Made by a program: the position numbers and the translations under genes
Notes under the pieces: model-generated
What the model was told of the DNA's origin: nothing
Database searches by the model: none
The model's input: only the letters and a program-made list of their open reading frames with translations
Shown here: piece by piece, positions 23,501-36,229 of the stretch
How the letters are laid out: each line of letters begins with the position of its first letter
How positions within the stretch are numbered: position 1 is the stretch's first letter
Origin: Erythrocercus mccallii
Taxonomy: Eukaryota > Chordata > Aves > Passeriformes > Dicruridae
NCBI GenBank assembly: GCA_013397435.1
Contig: VZRG01001559.1
Location: forward strand, 1 to 64,000
Length of the DNA stretch: 64,000 nt
Direction of reading: 5' to 3'

Positions 23501-26049
23501 TGTTGGGAACACTTTTTCTGAGGGAGGGTATTAAACAAATATGAAAGTGTTAGAAAAGATACAGCATGTCATTTAGACATGTTGAAACACTGTGATGTTT
23601 TGTTTGGTGACTTTTCAGGGCCTGGATACCCTTCATTCAAAATACCTAGAAAGTAAAATATGACAAGTATAACAGAAAAAAAGGGTTGAACAGACGGTCT
23701 TCTTTGATACAAGGTTGTTGGGAGAGGAGCACCGGCTGTCTCAGCTGCTAAATTATCCCTTCAGTTTTTCTGCTAGGGCTCTCCTGGAGCAATGGAACAG
23801 TGGGCTTTTAAATCTTGACAGGGGATCCTCCTGGTGCGGGGAAAGCTACTGGGTGGCCCCAAGATGAGCAAGTTGCTTAAGAGAGGCTTCAGCTGTGTTT
23901 TAACCAGGCAGGTCTCTCTGTATAGGGCCAAAAGCATGGGTGGGAAGGCACAAGGCAGCTGAGAAACTCCCTCCTCTGTTTCCATTTTGTGGCTTCTGCA
24001 ATAACCTTTCCAAGGAACCTTATAAACCTCTAAGTAGTGGGGTTTTTAAAACACTGCTGTAATGGTAATAGTTTAGTTCTACCTCCTTTGTTATGTGTTA
24101 ATGGTACCCTTCTTTTAGGTCTACTAATAAAAGAAACTTAAATCTCAGTGTGAAAGTCCTTGTAAAGTTACAAACCAAACACATTTGTGCTGGTTCTCCC
24201 CAGTATGCAAGACACTGGGTGGCTGCTGCTCCGGCGGCGAGTGTCAGACCTTAGCCAGGGAGCTTGCCAGGTCAGCTCTATGGCTCTGCATTGGGGATCA
24301 GCGCCTCTACCTACAGGGCAGAGCTGGAAAGGAGAGCTTTACACAGCAAAAGGTCTCTTAAATGAGAGGGGGGAAGTGGTGGGGAAACTTCAGACAAATT
24401 AGAGATAATAAAGAATATGACATCTGGAATCTGGATAGAATGATTCATAATCTGTACCACACTTTGATCATCTCTTTAGTATAACTTTTGAATAAACCTA
24501 GTGGAATAAATTAATGTAGAATTTATCTCCCTGCAAGTGAATTATGCAGGCTTTTGCACAGGTCTATGGAAAACTCTCCTTTCAGTTACAGCCTTTAATT
24601 CTCTATACTGCCATTTTAAAAAGTAGGAAAAGAGTGATGTATCTAATTTTCCCAAACTGTACAGGGTGTCACCTACATACTATGCAGACAGCCCAGTCCT
24701 CAATGCACTAGAGTCCTGTTATCTTTTTATGGAGGTGATGAGTGCATGCAGATTGATAGAGTCTGGGCATTTTTGGAGAAAGCTACGGTTCACGTGACAT
24801 CTTGAGAAGTCTCCTAGCTTTGTATTTTCTATAGTTTCTGTGAGCAATTGCCTGGTGGGAAAATTAATGAAAGAAAAATCTATAGGTGAGTGGGAAGTGT
24901 GGGCTGATTTCTGGAGAAAAGTACAGTGGAAAAACCAGTAAGGCTGAATTTAGACAGATCTAGAAAATATAAAAATTATGCCAATTCTTTCTTTCCTATA
25001 GCCAAGACAGTGTGATTTTATAAATAGAAAGAGTGAGGGTTTCTGTAAGTCATTAAGAGGTGGTAGTTTTGCTAATCTTGTCTTTATGAGGTTTTGTGCA
25101 AAAGCAAGGACTGCCCCTGTGAACACCACAAAGGTCAACTCTGCTTGTCACTAAATGCCCTCAGAAAAGATGAAGTCTCAAGATAACTTTTTAAGACAGA
25201 CAGGATCTTGCTGTGGAGATCCTTGGAGCTTCTGAGAGCTGACAGCTTTCCATATGGTGTCCCCTTGGGAGCAGATAAACTAGGGGTGGTCTCAGTTTTT
25301 ATATTCATGGATGGGAGATCAGTTTTGACCCCTGATGATGTTCCAAACTCTCAGGAAAAGTTGAAGTAGAGGTGCTCATGCTGGTGTTCTGAGATGATGG
25401 GGCTTGTGTCTGGTATTAAGCCCTTCTTTGAGCATCACACAGTGTGGCAGCCTTGGGGACCTGCTGTTTTATGTGTTTGGGTATGATGAGGTATATGTTC
25501 CCAAGCCAGACAAAAGCAGCTGGCCATTTGGAACTGGCTTTAGGGCCAAATCCAACCCATCAGTCCTCATTTGAGCCATGCTGGTGAAGCTGGTGTGAGG
25601 TCATAGACCCGATTCCATCTCTCTCAGATGGAAAGGATGTGCCCATCTGGACCATGAAATGAGCTGCTGGAGGCAGAACCCAGTTCTCACATATGCTGTG
25701 CTTTTCTTAGGGTGGCAGAAGGAATTAAAACTTTCAAAAATGGGACAGAAAGATATATATAAATATTTTTGTAGTTGAGAAAAGGCAGAGAAAGTAAGAG
25801 AGAGACCTTGAATGGATCTTTATTTTTGCCGCAAGTGGTCCCAGGATAAAGGCAGAATCCTTATTTATACACCCATCTGGTTTCTACCACAGGATACAGC
25901 AGTTGACAGGTTTCCACCAGGAGGGTTAGATTCTGTTAAAGCAGCATTTTCTCATGGAAAATATTTTCTGCCGGAACACTTTTGGCTAACTTTCGGCACG
26001 AACCTGGAAGGCTCTGACAGCCGAGCTACAGTTACTTCATCCATTAACA
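20544..26049. other. non-coding DNA, nothing recognised as a gene
   Basis: Unique sequence with short unrelated open frames. Three TAATTA/AATTAATT homeodomain-type cores fall within 100 bp at 20791-20890. A GC-richer, stop-poor patch lies around 22480-23380. An ATG frame at 25812-26468 (218 codons) runs into the CpG-rich interval and has no recognised domain. Confidence 0.5.
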
Positions 26050-26480
26050 GCCCAGCGGCTCTGGAGGGGCAGGAGGGGGCTAAAGACACGGCCCCAACTC
26101 TCCGTGGTGGTTCTGAACGCGGCTGCCCTGCCTGCAGCCCTGGCCCCGCGATGGCCGCGGCGGTGCCGGCGGCAGCACAGGCCTGCCTCGGTGCCGATGG
26201 CCGCACCTGCCCGGCAGCGCCGGCTCCCCGTGGGCCAGCCGGCCGTATTGTGACTTTCAGCCTTGTTCTAATCCGATTGATGGAGTGGCCAGAGATGCTG
26301 ATGGGATTAGAGCTCAGCAGAATGACGAAGCACTTGGGATTTGCCTTCGTGCGGATCCCTGCAGCGCAGCAAAGGGAAATGGCTGCCTCTGGTTCGCAAG
26401 AACGTCGCACCGAGGGGCAGAGTTTTCTCCACAGTCTGCAGCCACAGCTTGGCCTGACGTGTTTTTGACGGTGTCTAATA
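26050..26480. promoter_or_regulatory. CpG-rich block (left half of a bipartite CpG island)
   Basis: CpG dinucleotides are scarce across most of the window but dense here. About 18 or more occur in the ~170 bases from 26118, including CCGCG, GCCGCGG and GCCGG clusters. Such density in vertebrate DNA usually marks an unmethylated promoter or strong enhancer. The K50-homeodomain motif TAATCC lies at 26269-26274 and its complement GGATTA at 26304-26309. A 218-codon ATG frame (25812-26468) crosses the block, but a 152-codon minus frame (25952-26410) is open too, so coding is not demonstrated. Confidence 0.5.
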
Positions 26481-26775
26481 TGTTGTGCGAGGTCTCGGGC
26501 ATTGGGATATCATTGTGGAGCCGGCAGGTGTTGGGCTCTGCTTCCCCTGTGCCCTGGCAGGTGGCAGCTCTGTGGCACCCTCTTCTCTCCCCCAGCCCGA
26601 TGGGAACTGACATAATTGCTCTTGGGGTGCCCAGCTCCCAGGGAACGACGGTCCGGGCTCCTTGGCAAGTATGAATCACCCAGTGCTCACTGACTGCAAG
26701 GTGGATTTGCACCATTTATACATTTCACTCATTGCACTTAAAAAGACTCCTTTTATTTTCCTCAAGTGGAAAATT

Positions 26776-26791
26776 AAAAAAAAAAAAAAAA
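26776..26791 (+). repeat. poly-A tract
   Basis: A 16-base A run inside an A-rich stretch. The sequence upstream shows no parent gene or SINE, so it is not recognised as a retrocopy tail. Confidence 0.7.
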
Positions 26792-27023
26792 GGAAAATGA
26801 AAGCAAAGATTTTTATACATCCTGATTACTTTGTTTATAGGAACCGTGTCTCTAAATGCTCCAGGCTGAAGCACCGGTGCTGCTAATAGAATAAATTGCA
26901 AGTACATCGCAGCAATCATCCCTGCCGCTTTCACAGGAACCGAGCACTCCCTCTTGAGTGAGCCTCCGATTTTAAGCCCTGAAAGAGCAGCTTGACACCC
27001 TGTGCCCTGCCTGGTAATGTTCC

Positions 27024-27420
27024 TAATCCACCTCTTTATAAATACACGTTCCCGAGGGGGCGGTGGGCAGCGGGGGCGGACGGCGAGCGCGGCAGGCAGG
27101 ACCTGGCAGCCCCGCCTGGTGCTGGGCTTGCGGGAAGCTGATGAAGGTGGTCACAGCCTAAGTGGATTAAACCCGGGGAACGTCAGTTCGAAAATAGGAG
27201 CTGCAGCCTGACATAAAGATCTTGAGAAGGGAGAGGATTTGCTGGTGACCGGCGCCCGGCCCCCAGAGGAAGCGAGGGAGGGTGCGGTCTCGCCGGAATT
27301 TCCTACGTTGGCTGTGGACGTGGTCTGGAGATGCCCGGGGGATTCTCGGGGTATGGCTCTGCCTGGCTCCAAGCCCTGCAGCTTACACGCATCCCTGCAA
27401 GATGCAGCTGGTGAGGCAAA
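27024..27420 (+). promoter_or_regulatory. candidate TATA promoter with downstream CpG-rich segment
   Basis: A good TATA box, TATAAATA, lies at 27037-27044. About 10 to 60 bases downstream is a GC-rich stretch with two GGGGGCGG GC-box-like sites, where a start site would fall near 27067. CpG-rich sequence continues to about 27330. A splice-donor-like CTG|GTGAGG occurs at 27408-27416, which could end a first exon. TAATCC (27024-27029) and GGATTA (27164-27169) flank the TATA box. No ATG frame with a recognised protein follows: frames are open on both strands. The target might be a non-coding RNA or a 5' untranslated exon. Position and strand are inferred from motif order only. Confidence 0.4.
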
Positions 27421-27596
27421 ATCAGAGCAAGGTCCTCCGGGGGACTGGCTGCCAGGATCGGGCGCTCCCTGCCCCTCTCCGTGCCCTGGCTTGAGTCCAC
27501 CAGGTATCTGGGCTTGGTCGGGTGTGGCAATGCCTGACACAAAACCCTCTTCCAGAAGGATAACAACACGTGGAGTTAAAAGTAAGATGGAGACAC

Positions 27597-27655
27597 ATTA
27601 AAAATATATATATAAAATAAAAAAAAATAATAAAAATTATATATAATAAAATTGC
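27597..27655. repeat. AT-rich low-complexity tract
   Basis: Nearly pure A/T with ATATAT, poly-A and AATAAAA units. It sharply ends the GC-rich interval to the left. Confidence 0.75.
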
Positions 27656-30398
27656 CATTACAATAAGAAAGAGTTAAAAGTAGGATTTAAAAATACAAAT
27701 AAAGTAGTAAGAATTAGCCTCCCCTCCTTGTGCCTCCCCAAACTTTTTATTCCTTCTTTTCTTCATGCAGAGGATGATGTTCTTCATGATAGTGGCTGGT
27801 TTTACCATCTGTCTTGTGCAGTGAGAGAGCATCTCCAGGCTTTGCTAATCATAGCAATACACAAGCTAATGACAGTTCTTGCTCCTCTATAATATCTGAC
27901 ATTTTTGACTGCTTCTTTTGCACTTCATCCCATTTATTTGCTTCACATAGAGTGGTGTTAAGCCTGTCTTTAGAAAGTAGTTGCCATTGTGGTCTGAAGT
28001 GTGTGTGGATTGACTGTTAGATAATTCAAATGCAGCTAAATGGTCTTTTGACCAAATAGAAAAAAATTTAAACTCTTTAAAAAAATCCACAACTCTTCAA
28101 CCCAGTATAATCATATTAATGATTTTAGGTTTGAAGCTACTAAGTAGGGAAGATGGACAAATTAAAGCAGGATGTGAGGGGTAGTGACTCTTTCAAGCTC
28201 AATATTATTACGATAATAAGCATGTCTTGCTTTATATAATTTTCCTAGATTTAAGTACACAAAGGAAGCCCTCTTGAGTTTCCCACACATAGGTTCTGAG
28301 CTAAAAAATGGCAGCTCTGATCCCCCATGTGTCTTTCGGCCCTTCGGAAAGGTTAGTGGTTTTTTTTGTCCTAATACTGCAGGAGTTAACAGCTTAGGGG
28401 ATGGAAACATGTCTGAAAGTCTCCAGGAAGATAATACTTGGGAAGACAGGTTTAAGCTAAATAAGAAAGCAGATTTCATCGGCCTTCTTGGAAACAACCT
28501 GTCCAGAGACTTGTGATCCGTTTCTAAATTTGGCCTTTGCATTTTCCACGTACAGGAAGTGATGAAAACGGCAGCAGTAATCCCTGGTGAGTTTGGACAT
28601 GCACATCAGAGGCTGAATGCCTTTGTTTGTTTAGGACTGCAGTAAGTTGGGTGTTGTAAACATGACTCATGACAAGTTTAATTAAGACAAAAAAACATGG
28701 GAAATGTAGCAGAAGGTCACGCATCTTTCTTCACAGTTTTGGCAGCTGAAGATTTTTCTGAGAGATTTGAATGTGCTGCACCAGCACAAATATAAATACA
28801 GGTTTTATACTGATTTTCTCCTTCCCAAAATTATTTTTACCCTTGTTTTTTTGGATGGTGGTCTGAACAGTCTGAATAGAAGGAACCTGACCTAATGTAT
28901 AAGCACATTAACTTGTGGCAAGCCAAACTGTAGCTGATGTAAATAAAAGATGTGGTGAACATATGATAAAACTCCTAGTCAGTTTGGTCCTGCCCCAACA
29001 ATGAAAAATTTACTCCTGGATGAATCTAACTGTATTAGACCCTCAAATACACACTTGTCAATGCAGAGCCTGCCTGTTTCTCAGATTTTCAAATACACAT
29101 TTGGTGTTCAGATGAGCACACTTGCTGATGGAGCGAGAATTTGTTCCAGACTAAGCTTCACGTCTCTGCAGATGTTGTGTGGAGCCTCAGATTTTGGTTC
29201 AGACAAGTTTCCTCCTGAAACAATTTATATGGAGAACAAAATAGTCCTTATGAGGTGGGAGCTACAGGCACAGTGTTCTTGAAAAGATGGTGTTGATACC
29301 TTTTTTTGCAAAGTGGATAACAAATTCAGATGGTGGGCATTGAGCTAAAATTTTATTCATGGAGGCACTTCTGGGAGCTTCTTACCTATGCAAAAATCTG
29401 AGTGATGCCTGGTCACAGCATAGTGCTTAATGCCTTACAAATAACAACATATGTTGGGATGATCTGCCTTACCACTGGCTGCTTGAAAGCTGAGCATCCA
29501 GCTGCATTAGTCAGTTGGACTCTTCCTGTTATTTAAGTAAGAAAAAGAGGCAGGTAGGAATATCTGAAAGGAATTGATCCTGTGTCTGCAGTAGGTGCCT
29601 GTTTCTAACTGGTGAAGGTTAGACGAGGGAGCCCTGGTGATTAGCTGAGACTGCCAGTCTAACTAACTCCATTAAATTAAATTAATCCCAGCCTCAGAGA
29701 CAGGAGTACTTCTGCCAAAACACTTCTTCATTTGCAGGACTTGTAAAAGCATGCTTCTTCAGGACTATAGACAAGTTTATACCAAATTTCAAAAGTCTAT
29801 TATCAAATAAAATTCTCTTGAGGATTTTGAGGTCCAAGAAGAGCAGATTCATACTGGTGTGGGCAAAACCCTTTAGGCATGTGAAATAGATTAGGTGGGA
29901 AAGATTTAAAAATGTAAGATTTTTAGGTTAACACAGCCTTTTGATTTTCCCTAGAACTTGTGCTCTTAGATCCTCCAGAAGCATTTGAAAACTCCCTGCC
30001 CAAATTAAAAAGATTAAATTTATGAAACTGGGAAAGTGAAATTTGGATTCTCAAGAAAGTTTAAGTCACAGGACTTGCAGAGTCTATGCCAGGATTCAGA
30101 AGTATTTTAAAAGGCATCTAGATGAAAATTTCAAAGTAATTACACAAATAATGCCAATATACCTTTGAAAATCTACCCCCCAATATCTGCCTTCTCATTC
30201 CCTTTAATACAAGCAGCAAAAAACCAAGTAATTTCAGATTGTCTGCTGGCCTCTGTGATTAAAACATCCCATTCGCTTAAAGCAAATATTTACATACGAG
30301 TGAAGGTTTTGCATAGCTTACTGTCTAAAATGTATGTTTTGGATTGTTCTGGTTATGTGTATGGATGGATTTATTGAAGGTCTCTCAGTTAAATCCTT
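27656..30398. other. non-coding DNA, nothing recognised
   Basis: AT-rich unique sequence. The longest frame (28162-28542, minus, 126 codons) shows no domain or family resemblance. Confidence 0.5.
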
Positions 30399-30472
30399 CC
30401 CTCTCCCTCTCCCTCTCCCTCTCCCTCTCCCTCTCCCTCTCCCTCTCCCTCTCCCTCTCCCTCTCCCTCTCC
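30399..30472 (+). repeat. (CCCTCT)n microsatellite, ~12 units
   Basis: Twelve near-perfect CCCTCT units (74 bases) on the plus strand. The minus strand reads (AGAGGG)n, giving about twelve GGG runs spaced by three bases. The open frame across it encodes only a Pro-Leu dipeptide run and is an artefact of the repeat. Confidence 0.95.
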
Positions 30473-33400
30473 ACATGAAAGTGATTTCTATTCACATTAA
30501 GTGTGTTTGCAGACCAGAAATACATGCAGAGTGTGAATTTCTGGAGGAACTAATGTTGGGCAATTTTACCATCATTTCAAAATCCCGAGTGCTCTGTTTT
30601 CTGGGGATGAGCCTGGAAAGGCCAGTTGTTTACAGGGACAGAAAAACATTGCAGATATGGAAAATGAAGCCCTTCTCCATTGTGCAAAACTCCTGTAAAT
30701 GCATAAAGGTTCCGAAAATCAGTGATGGGGAAAGGCCTTTCCTCCGGGAGCAACACAGGCAGCAAGAGTGAATGCTCCCAGCCATTGCAAAATGAGGGTA
30801 CATGTCAGTAATATCCTCCAGTCACCCTCATTGCAAGCTGTTGCACTGGGAAGACTGCAGTGGGATTAAACAATACTCTGGAATGGATTAACCAGGGCAT
30901 GGCTGCAGCCCTGTGAAGGTCGCTTGGCTGGGTTGCTGCTCCTGCCCTTTGTGCACCACGGCTCCACAGCAGTTCTTGCCAGCCTGGCTTTGCTCCCTGG
31001 GCACAGCATTTTGGCACCAAGGAAGATTTGTGGACTTGGGTGGTTTTGTCGAAGTCCCGTGTCCCTCTCTGGCTTGGGATGTGCTGCAGGAAGCTCAGCA
31101 CTCTGCAGGGTCCTGTCTGAGCAGCCTGGCTGCAGCAAGTGAGCTGACCAGCACAGGCTCATTGGTCTAATCAACTAGAGTGTCCTAGGCATTCCTCTCA
31201 AAGCTCCTTCCAAACCCAGAGCTGAAGGACAGATGAGCCTTGTAACGAAAGGGGAAGTATCATATTTTACTACCAGATTTGAGAAAAATCCTATTTACAG
31301 CTCTTCTGGGACCACAATGGCTTTTGAAACATATTTTGTCTTGAAAGCTGAATCAAGGATGCAAGTCAGGATGACATGACTTCTGCAGAATCTGCATTTG
31401 CAAGAGGCAGAAGGGAGAAATGTGTATAATCAAAAAAACCAAAAAACATTGTTCAAATACCAAGGCAAGAATGCAGAAGTGGAATTTGGTTTCACTCCTT
31501 AATTTTTATTTTTTTTAAGTGACTATGTGTTGGATTTAGTTTCTTTGCTTGTTTTGGTTTTTTTTTTTCCTTCAGTAGGATAGGCCTTTGAAGAATAAGA
31601 AGAAATCCTGGCTGATTGAAAGCAGCAGTTCTCAGATCAGAATGGTACCACCAGTAGCTTTGGTCAGGTTGGTGTGCTCTCCTGTGCATTTCATTCAAGT
31701 GGAATGGTAATAACTAATGAAGAAAGGACTCAGAGGTTTCTACTGAGTCAGCTGAGGCAAAACTCCACTTTTAGATATGGAAATTTTACCTGTGAAAGAG
31801 CTCAGCATAGACTGTAAAATCTGGTAGTGAAATCCCCAGCTAAGCTGGTAAGAAACCAAAATCCTTCAGACAGACAAGTAAAATAGGATTTTCAACCTCC
31901 ATAGTTATTCACATCCTACTAATGAGTTCTGGCATCTGTGGCAGAATTGTTAAAGGGGTATTGATCTCCTGCAAAATTTGGTGTGTAATAGTGATTTGCA
32001 GACACATGGAGAGCATTGAATCCTCCTCCCTTGTTATTTCCCAGTGGGCTGATCAGTTGGGGAGTACTGGAAATGCAGATGGCATTTCCATTTCTCCTTT
32101 TCATCCATCAAGTGGTTATTTGATGGTCCATCCAATCAGTATGACTGGGGTTTTTTTTTTCCTCCCTTTTCATAGAAAATGTTATTGAATGTTGGCATTT
32201 GACACAGTCATATATTATAAAGCAAAGGTTTAATGAAGGGAACCAGTTATAAACAGGCCCTTGATCCTGAATAGAATGAAAGCAATTTTTTTTGGTAGTT
32301 TTAAAAATAGCCAATGCTGTTAAACATATTTGTATTTCAATACATATTTTTCCTGCTCTTTTAAATGTCACTCCCTACTCTACTGAGATTGTTATAACCT
32401 GCATCTGCAGGCAGGACTGTGTGGCTGTTTTCCAAGAAGAACAGTCGTGAGCACACCTGTACCACATTTCCCAGTGGGAGTTAGATGTGATTTTACCAGC
32501 TGATGGCACGTTCTGCTAGAGCAGGGACCAAACCCAGGGTACCATTTCAGATCCAGCATTTCTGCCTGACCCATCACAGTCAGATCCTCCCAGGAGACTG
32601 CTTTGGGAAGATCTCACACACACACTTAGAAGAAAAGTAAGTTGTGTTGTCCTCAGGGAAAACCACTGCTGCCTTTTCCTGAGGACTGCTCATGCCATTA
32701 CAATCTGGAACAGGGAACTGGATTCAGCAAGTTTGTGTTGTACGCCTGACCTCTTCCCCTTCTTTGGAAAAGCTACCCAAATTTGGCCAAGCAATAAATG
32801 CCTATAAAAAAAAATCCACCCCTATATGATTCATGGAGACTTCTGACTCCAGAGCAGGGGTTGAGCAGTAAAGATGAAGCACGAGACCACGTGTTGGAGA
32901 AGAAAACAAGATATTGAGTAGTTGCTCATTAATCAAGTGCTGGGAACAGACTGCGAGAGGTACAGCGGTAAAACCTAGCAGGCAATTCTTATAATTAAAG
33001 GCTGTTTCAGGATGCAAATGTAGAGAGGGAGGTGGGGGAGTGAAGTGGTATTACACCAGCAACCTTAATTTACACATGACTTGCTTCTGGAGTGCTCAAT
33101 TTGATAATTCCGCTGCTGCTCTATGGGCACAGGAGTGGGGTTTTTTCTACTGTTTAGAGTGTTTTGCTGCCTTTCAGTTCCCTGCACTTCTCTGGCTTTC
33201 AAAGATGTGGAATATTTGTGGCTGCCTTGTGCTGCGATGATGTGATTGCAGAGTTCTTTTCAGCTCAGTGGAAGAAATGAAAGGTTGGGCTCACTGTGAG
33301 CAGTTGCTAAGCAAGCAAGCAAGCGAGCCTATTTTAAGCTGTTGCACAGAAGCACATACTGCCTTGATTGGTTATTGATTCCAGTTTCATTATGGAGAAA

Positions 33401-36229
33401 GCACATTTTTAGCCACAAACATGGGCGGCCACATGTTGAGCTGCAAGTATGAAAACTATAAGGCTCTGCTGCAGGCTGCACTGAGTCCAATCATCCAAAA
33501 AAGCTGAGGACCCACATTTCCCACTCTGGCAAATGGCACCAGTCTCTTGAGAAAAGTTTTCTTGGCTCCTTCAGCTATGTTGAGCTTTGGATTCAATTCA
33601 GTTAGGAGTCAGTTGTGACTTGGATCTTGCAGGCTGTCCCTAGACTGGCAGATGAAACAAAGCCTCAGACTGTTTTGGACATTGGAGCGTGACTGTCTAT
33701 TCTGCAGAACTCTTGGACTGGTCCAGGGAGTGGTGGAGGCTGCATGAATTATTGCCCTCCCCAACAATGTCAAGACATGAGCATTTAAGAAGGTGCTACA
33801 GGCCCTTCTGTGCAGGATGGCTTTGGTGTCAGACAACGTGCTTGGGCATGTTCAGTGTTCTAGGAAGTGGTAGGTACACTCACACGAAGAAAGGACTCCA
33901 TGTATGTATGTAAACATGGGCAGCCATACTTCCCAGAAATACACAGCGAGGTAATGCCTTACAAATCTGTGTAGATTCCAGTAGGTGTATGAAGGAAGCA
34001 AACTTGTACATGCTGTCTCTGAGTGCATGGAGAGATGTTGGGGCTGCTTTTACCCCAGCTAAGCCAAAATGGAGGTTTGTGGCAGTTCAGCATTAGCCAA
34101 GGGCAGGAAGAATTCGGGCACAGAACAGGAACAAGCCTGCAGACACTGGGCTTTTGATATACCCTTTCTTCAGAGCTGTGCCAGTTCAGTCATTAGTTGA
34201 GAATAAATAACAACAAAGTACCTCTCTGAATCAATGTTTGTAGGAACAGCGCCCAAGGTCAGGCACTTTTAAAAAGGACACTTTTTCCCCTGAAGAAAGC
34301 CAGAGTCTGTGAAAATGAAAGACTTGGAAACTGTTAGCTATTTCCTGAAGGCTTTTCTCATTCCTTCTCATGCAAGTTAACGTGTGCTTTGCCTGGATGG
34401 AAGTGGACATTTCTTTTTTTTCAGAAGTATTGGAGATACCTTATTTTCCTTTTGAAGGCAGGTTCCAGACCCTGCAAACTTTCTCAGTTTCATGGCCTGA
34501 AAGAATTGAAATGCGGTCACTTGTGGGCTGTGAAAGTCATCTGTTTGGGCCTGTTTTCAGAGGATGTTTGAGACAGACACTCCACAACAATGAGAGAAGA
34601 GAGAGTCCTCCCAGTGCCTGTTGGCACTGGACTGCTACTGAGACAGTTGTTTCTGAAATTCCTATGCTGACCTGTGGATCTAAACAATTATCCATCCAAA
34701 TTCTGATAATCCATTTGTCATCAGCAGGACTCTGACCAAAGTGTGTAGTGACAATTCTCTGGCCTGAAGACCCAGGTCTTCCTTTTAAGATTGGCAAGAA
34801 AATGGGCAGGTTACTGCTAGAAATTTTTCCTATTCTGGACTCGTTTAGGGTATAAATGCACATCTTGATTCATATTTCACCAGTGTAAAGCAGCCCCATC
34901 TCTCATTAATGTTTCCTTAATATTTGATCAGTTGATCAATCTTCCTCTTTGTTTCAATGAATATGTAATAATGTATGTAAAATCAAACAATTTCAAAGTG
35001 AGACATTTGGAGCCATTCTCCCCAGCCACAGGACACAGCTCTGTAATGACCAATGGAAACTTCAGAGACATGTCAAGCCTCTGCTCTGACTCAATTCAAA
35101 AGTTTGAGCCTGGACTTCTTCCACACTCTTTGTAGGGTCCCAAGCAAAAGAAGATCTTTTCTTGGTCCACCCTTGTGGTTTCAGTCCAACCAGCTTGATT
35201 ACTGTCTCTATGTTTCTCTGTCAGGACTTGAACCTGGCCTCCCAGGTGACAGGCTGGTTTGGAGCCTTGCTGTTCAGTGCTGTTTCCCAGGATAGTAGAT
35301 TTGGTTTGGAGAGAGCTGGTTGAAGTGACTGAAGCAGAGCTAGGAGCTGAGTATTGCTGGATTCCAGGACCCCTGCTCTTTCCTAGTCCTTGTAAGGGCA
35401 AGGAATGTACCTGGCATGCTCAGCTCCCCTCAGACCTTGTCTGGGGGTAGCCTGTTTTCTGGTCTGAGGGCAGAATTCTCTAGGCAGCAGTGGGATGAGG
35501 AAGAGCAGGGGATTGCAGTACTAGCATGGACATGGAGGCTTGTTTCTTGGTGTCTGGCCTTGGTACTACGCTAGTTAATTCTACCCCAAACACATCTGTG
35601 TTCTAGGGTCCTCTTTCCCTTGAAAAAGTAAGAGGATAGATTTTTTTCAGGAATATGATGCTGTTTAGTAATGAGATGGAACAGCTTGCTTGTGCCATGC
35701 TGATCACCATAAGTAAAGGAATTTAGACCATTGTTTTTGTTTTGAATGTACCATAACTGACTTCTAGAAGTGCTTCATTTTTTGATACACTTTGAGCAAG
35801 ATGCTCAAAATGAGGCAAACAAGATCAAATTTAACATCTCATGTTTCTCAATACTTCTCTAGCAGAAAATAAATTTCTGAAAGTAAGCCAAGACCACATC
35901 AAAATCATATCAAACCATTTCTGTCCATTTCTGCTTAATGAGGCATCTTCATATAGATCAGTTAGCACAAACACTTATTCATTCATCCTTTCACTAAGCA
36001 CTCAACCAGAAAAATATAACTGACATCTAAATGGTGCAGTAGGAGAGACAGGCAGGTTAGCCAGACTGGAGATAGGGCCAGTAATTTCACAGTGTAACAG
36101 GAAGGCTCTCAAACACCTTATGAATTAATTGAGGCTGAACTAGAAGACATGGGTTTTGCTAAGGTTAATAACAGCTGACAGCTTGACCTATTCCTGCAGT
36201 TTACTGTACCAGCATCAGTCCCGGGCTCT
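30473..36229. other. non-coding DNA, nothing recognised
   Basis: No exon or transposon is recognised. Minor features are a T run at 31558-31568, a short AAGC repeat near 33310-33328 and a T run around 32150. The longest frames (34370-34735 plus, 34537-34863 minus) overlap on opposite strands and have no recognised domain. Confidence 0.5.

Noticed and set aside
26776..26791. Poly-A run as the tail of a processed pseudogene
   Set aside because: The sequence upstream matches no gene I know and no flanking duplication is visible.
27151..27540. 129-codon minus-strand frame near the candidate promoter
   Set aside because: A plus-strand frame of similar length (27239-27601) overlaps it; both follow from GC-rich, stop-poor composition.
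30334..30771. 145-codon plus-strand frame with a long Pro-Leu run
   Set aside because: The Pro-Leu run is the translation of the CCCTCT microsatellite; the rest shows no family resemblance.
33689..33840. Stretch with faint similarity to the CR1 3' region (gtggtggaggct)
   Set aside because: Only a dozen bases match and the CR1 tail order is not preserved.
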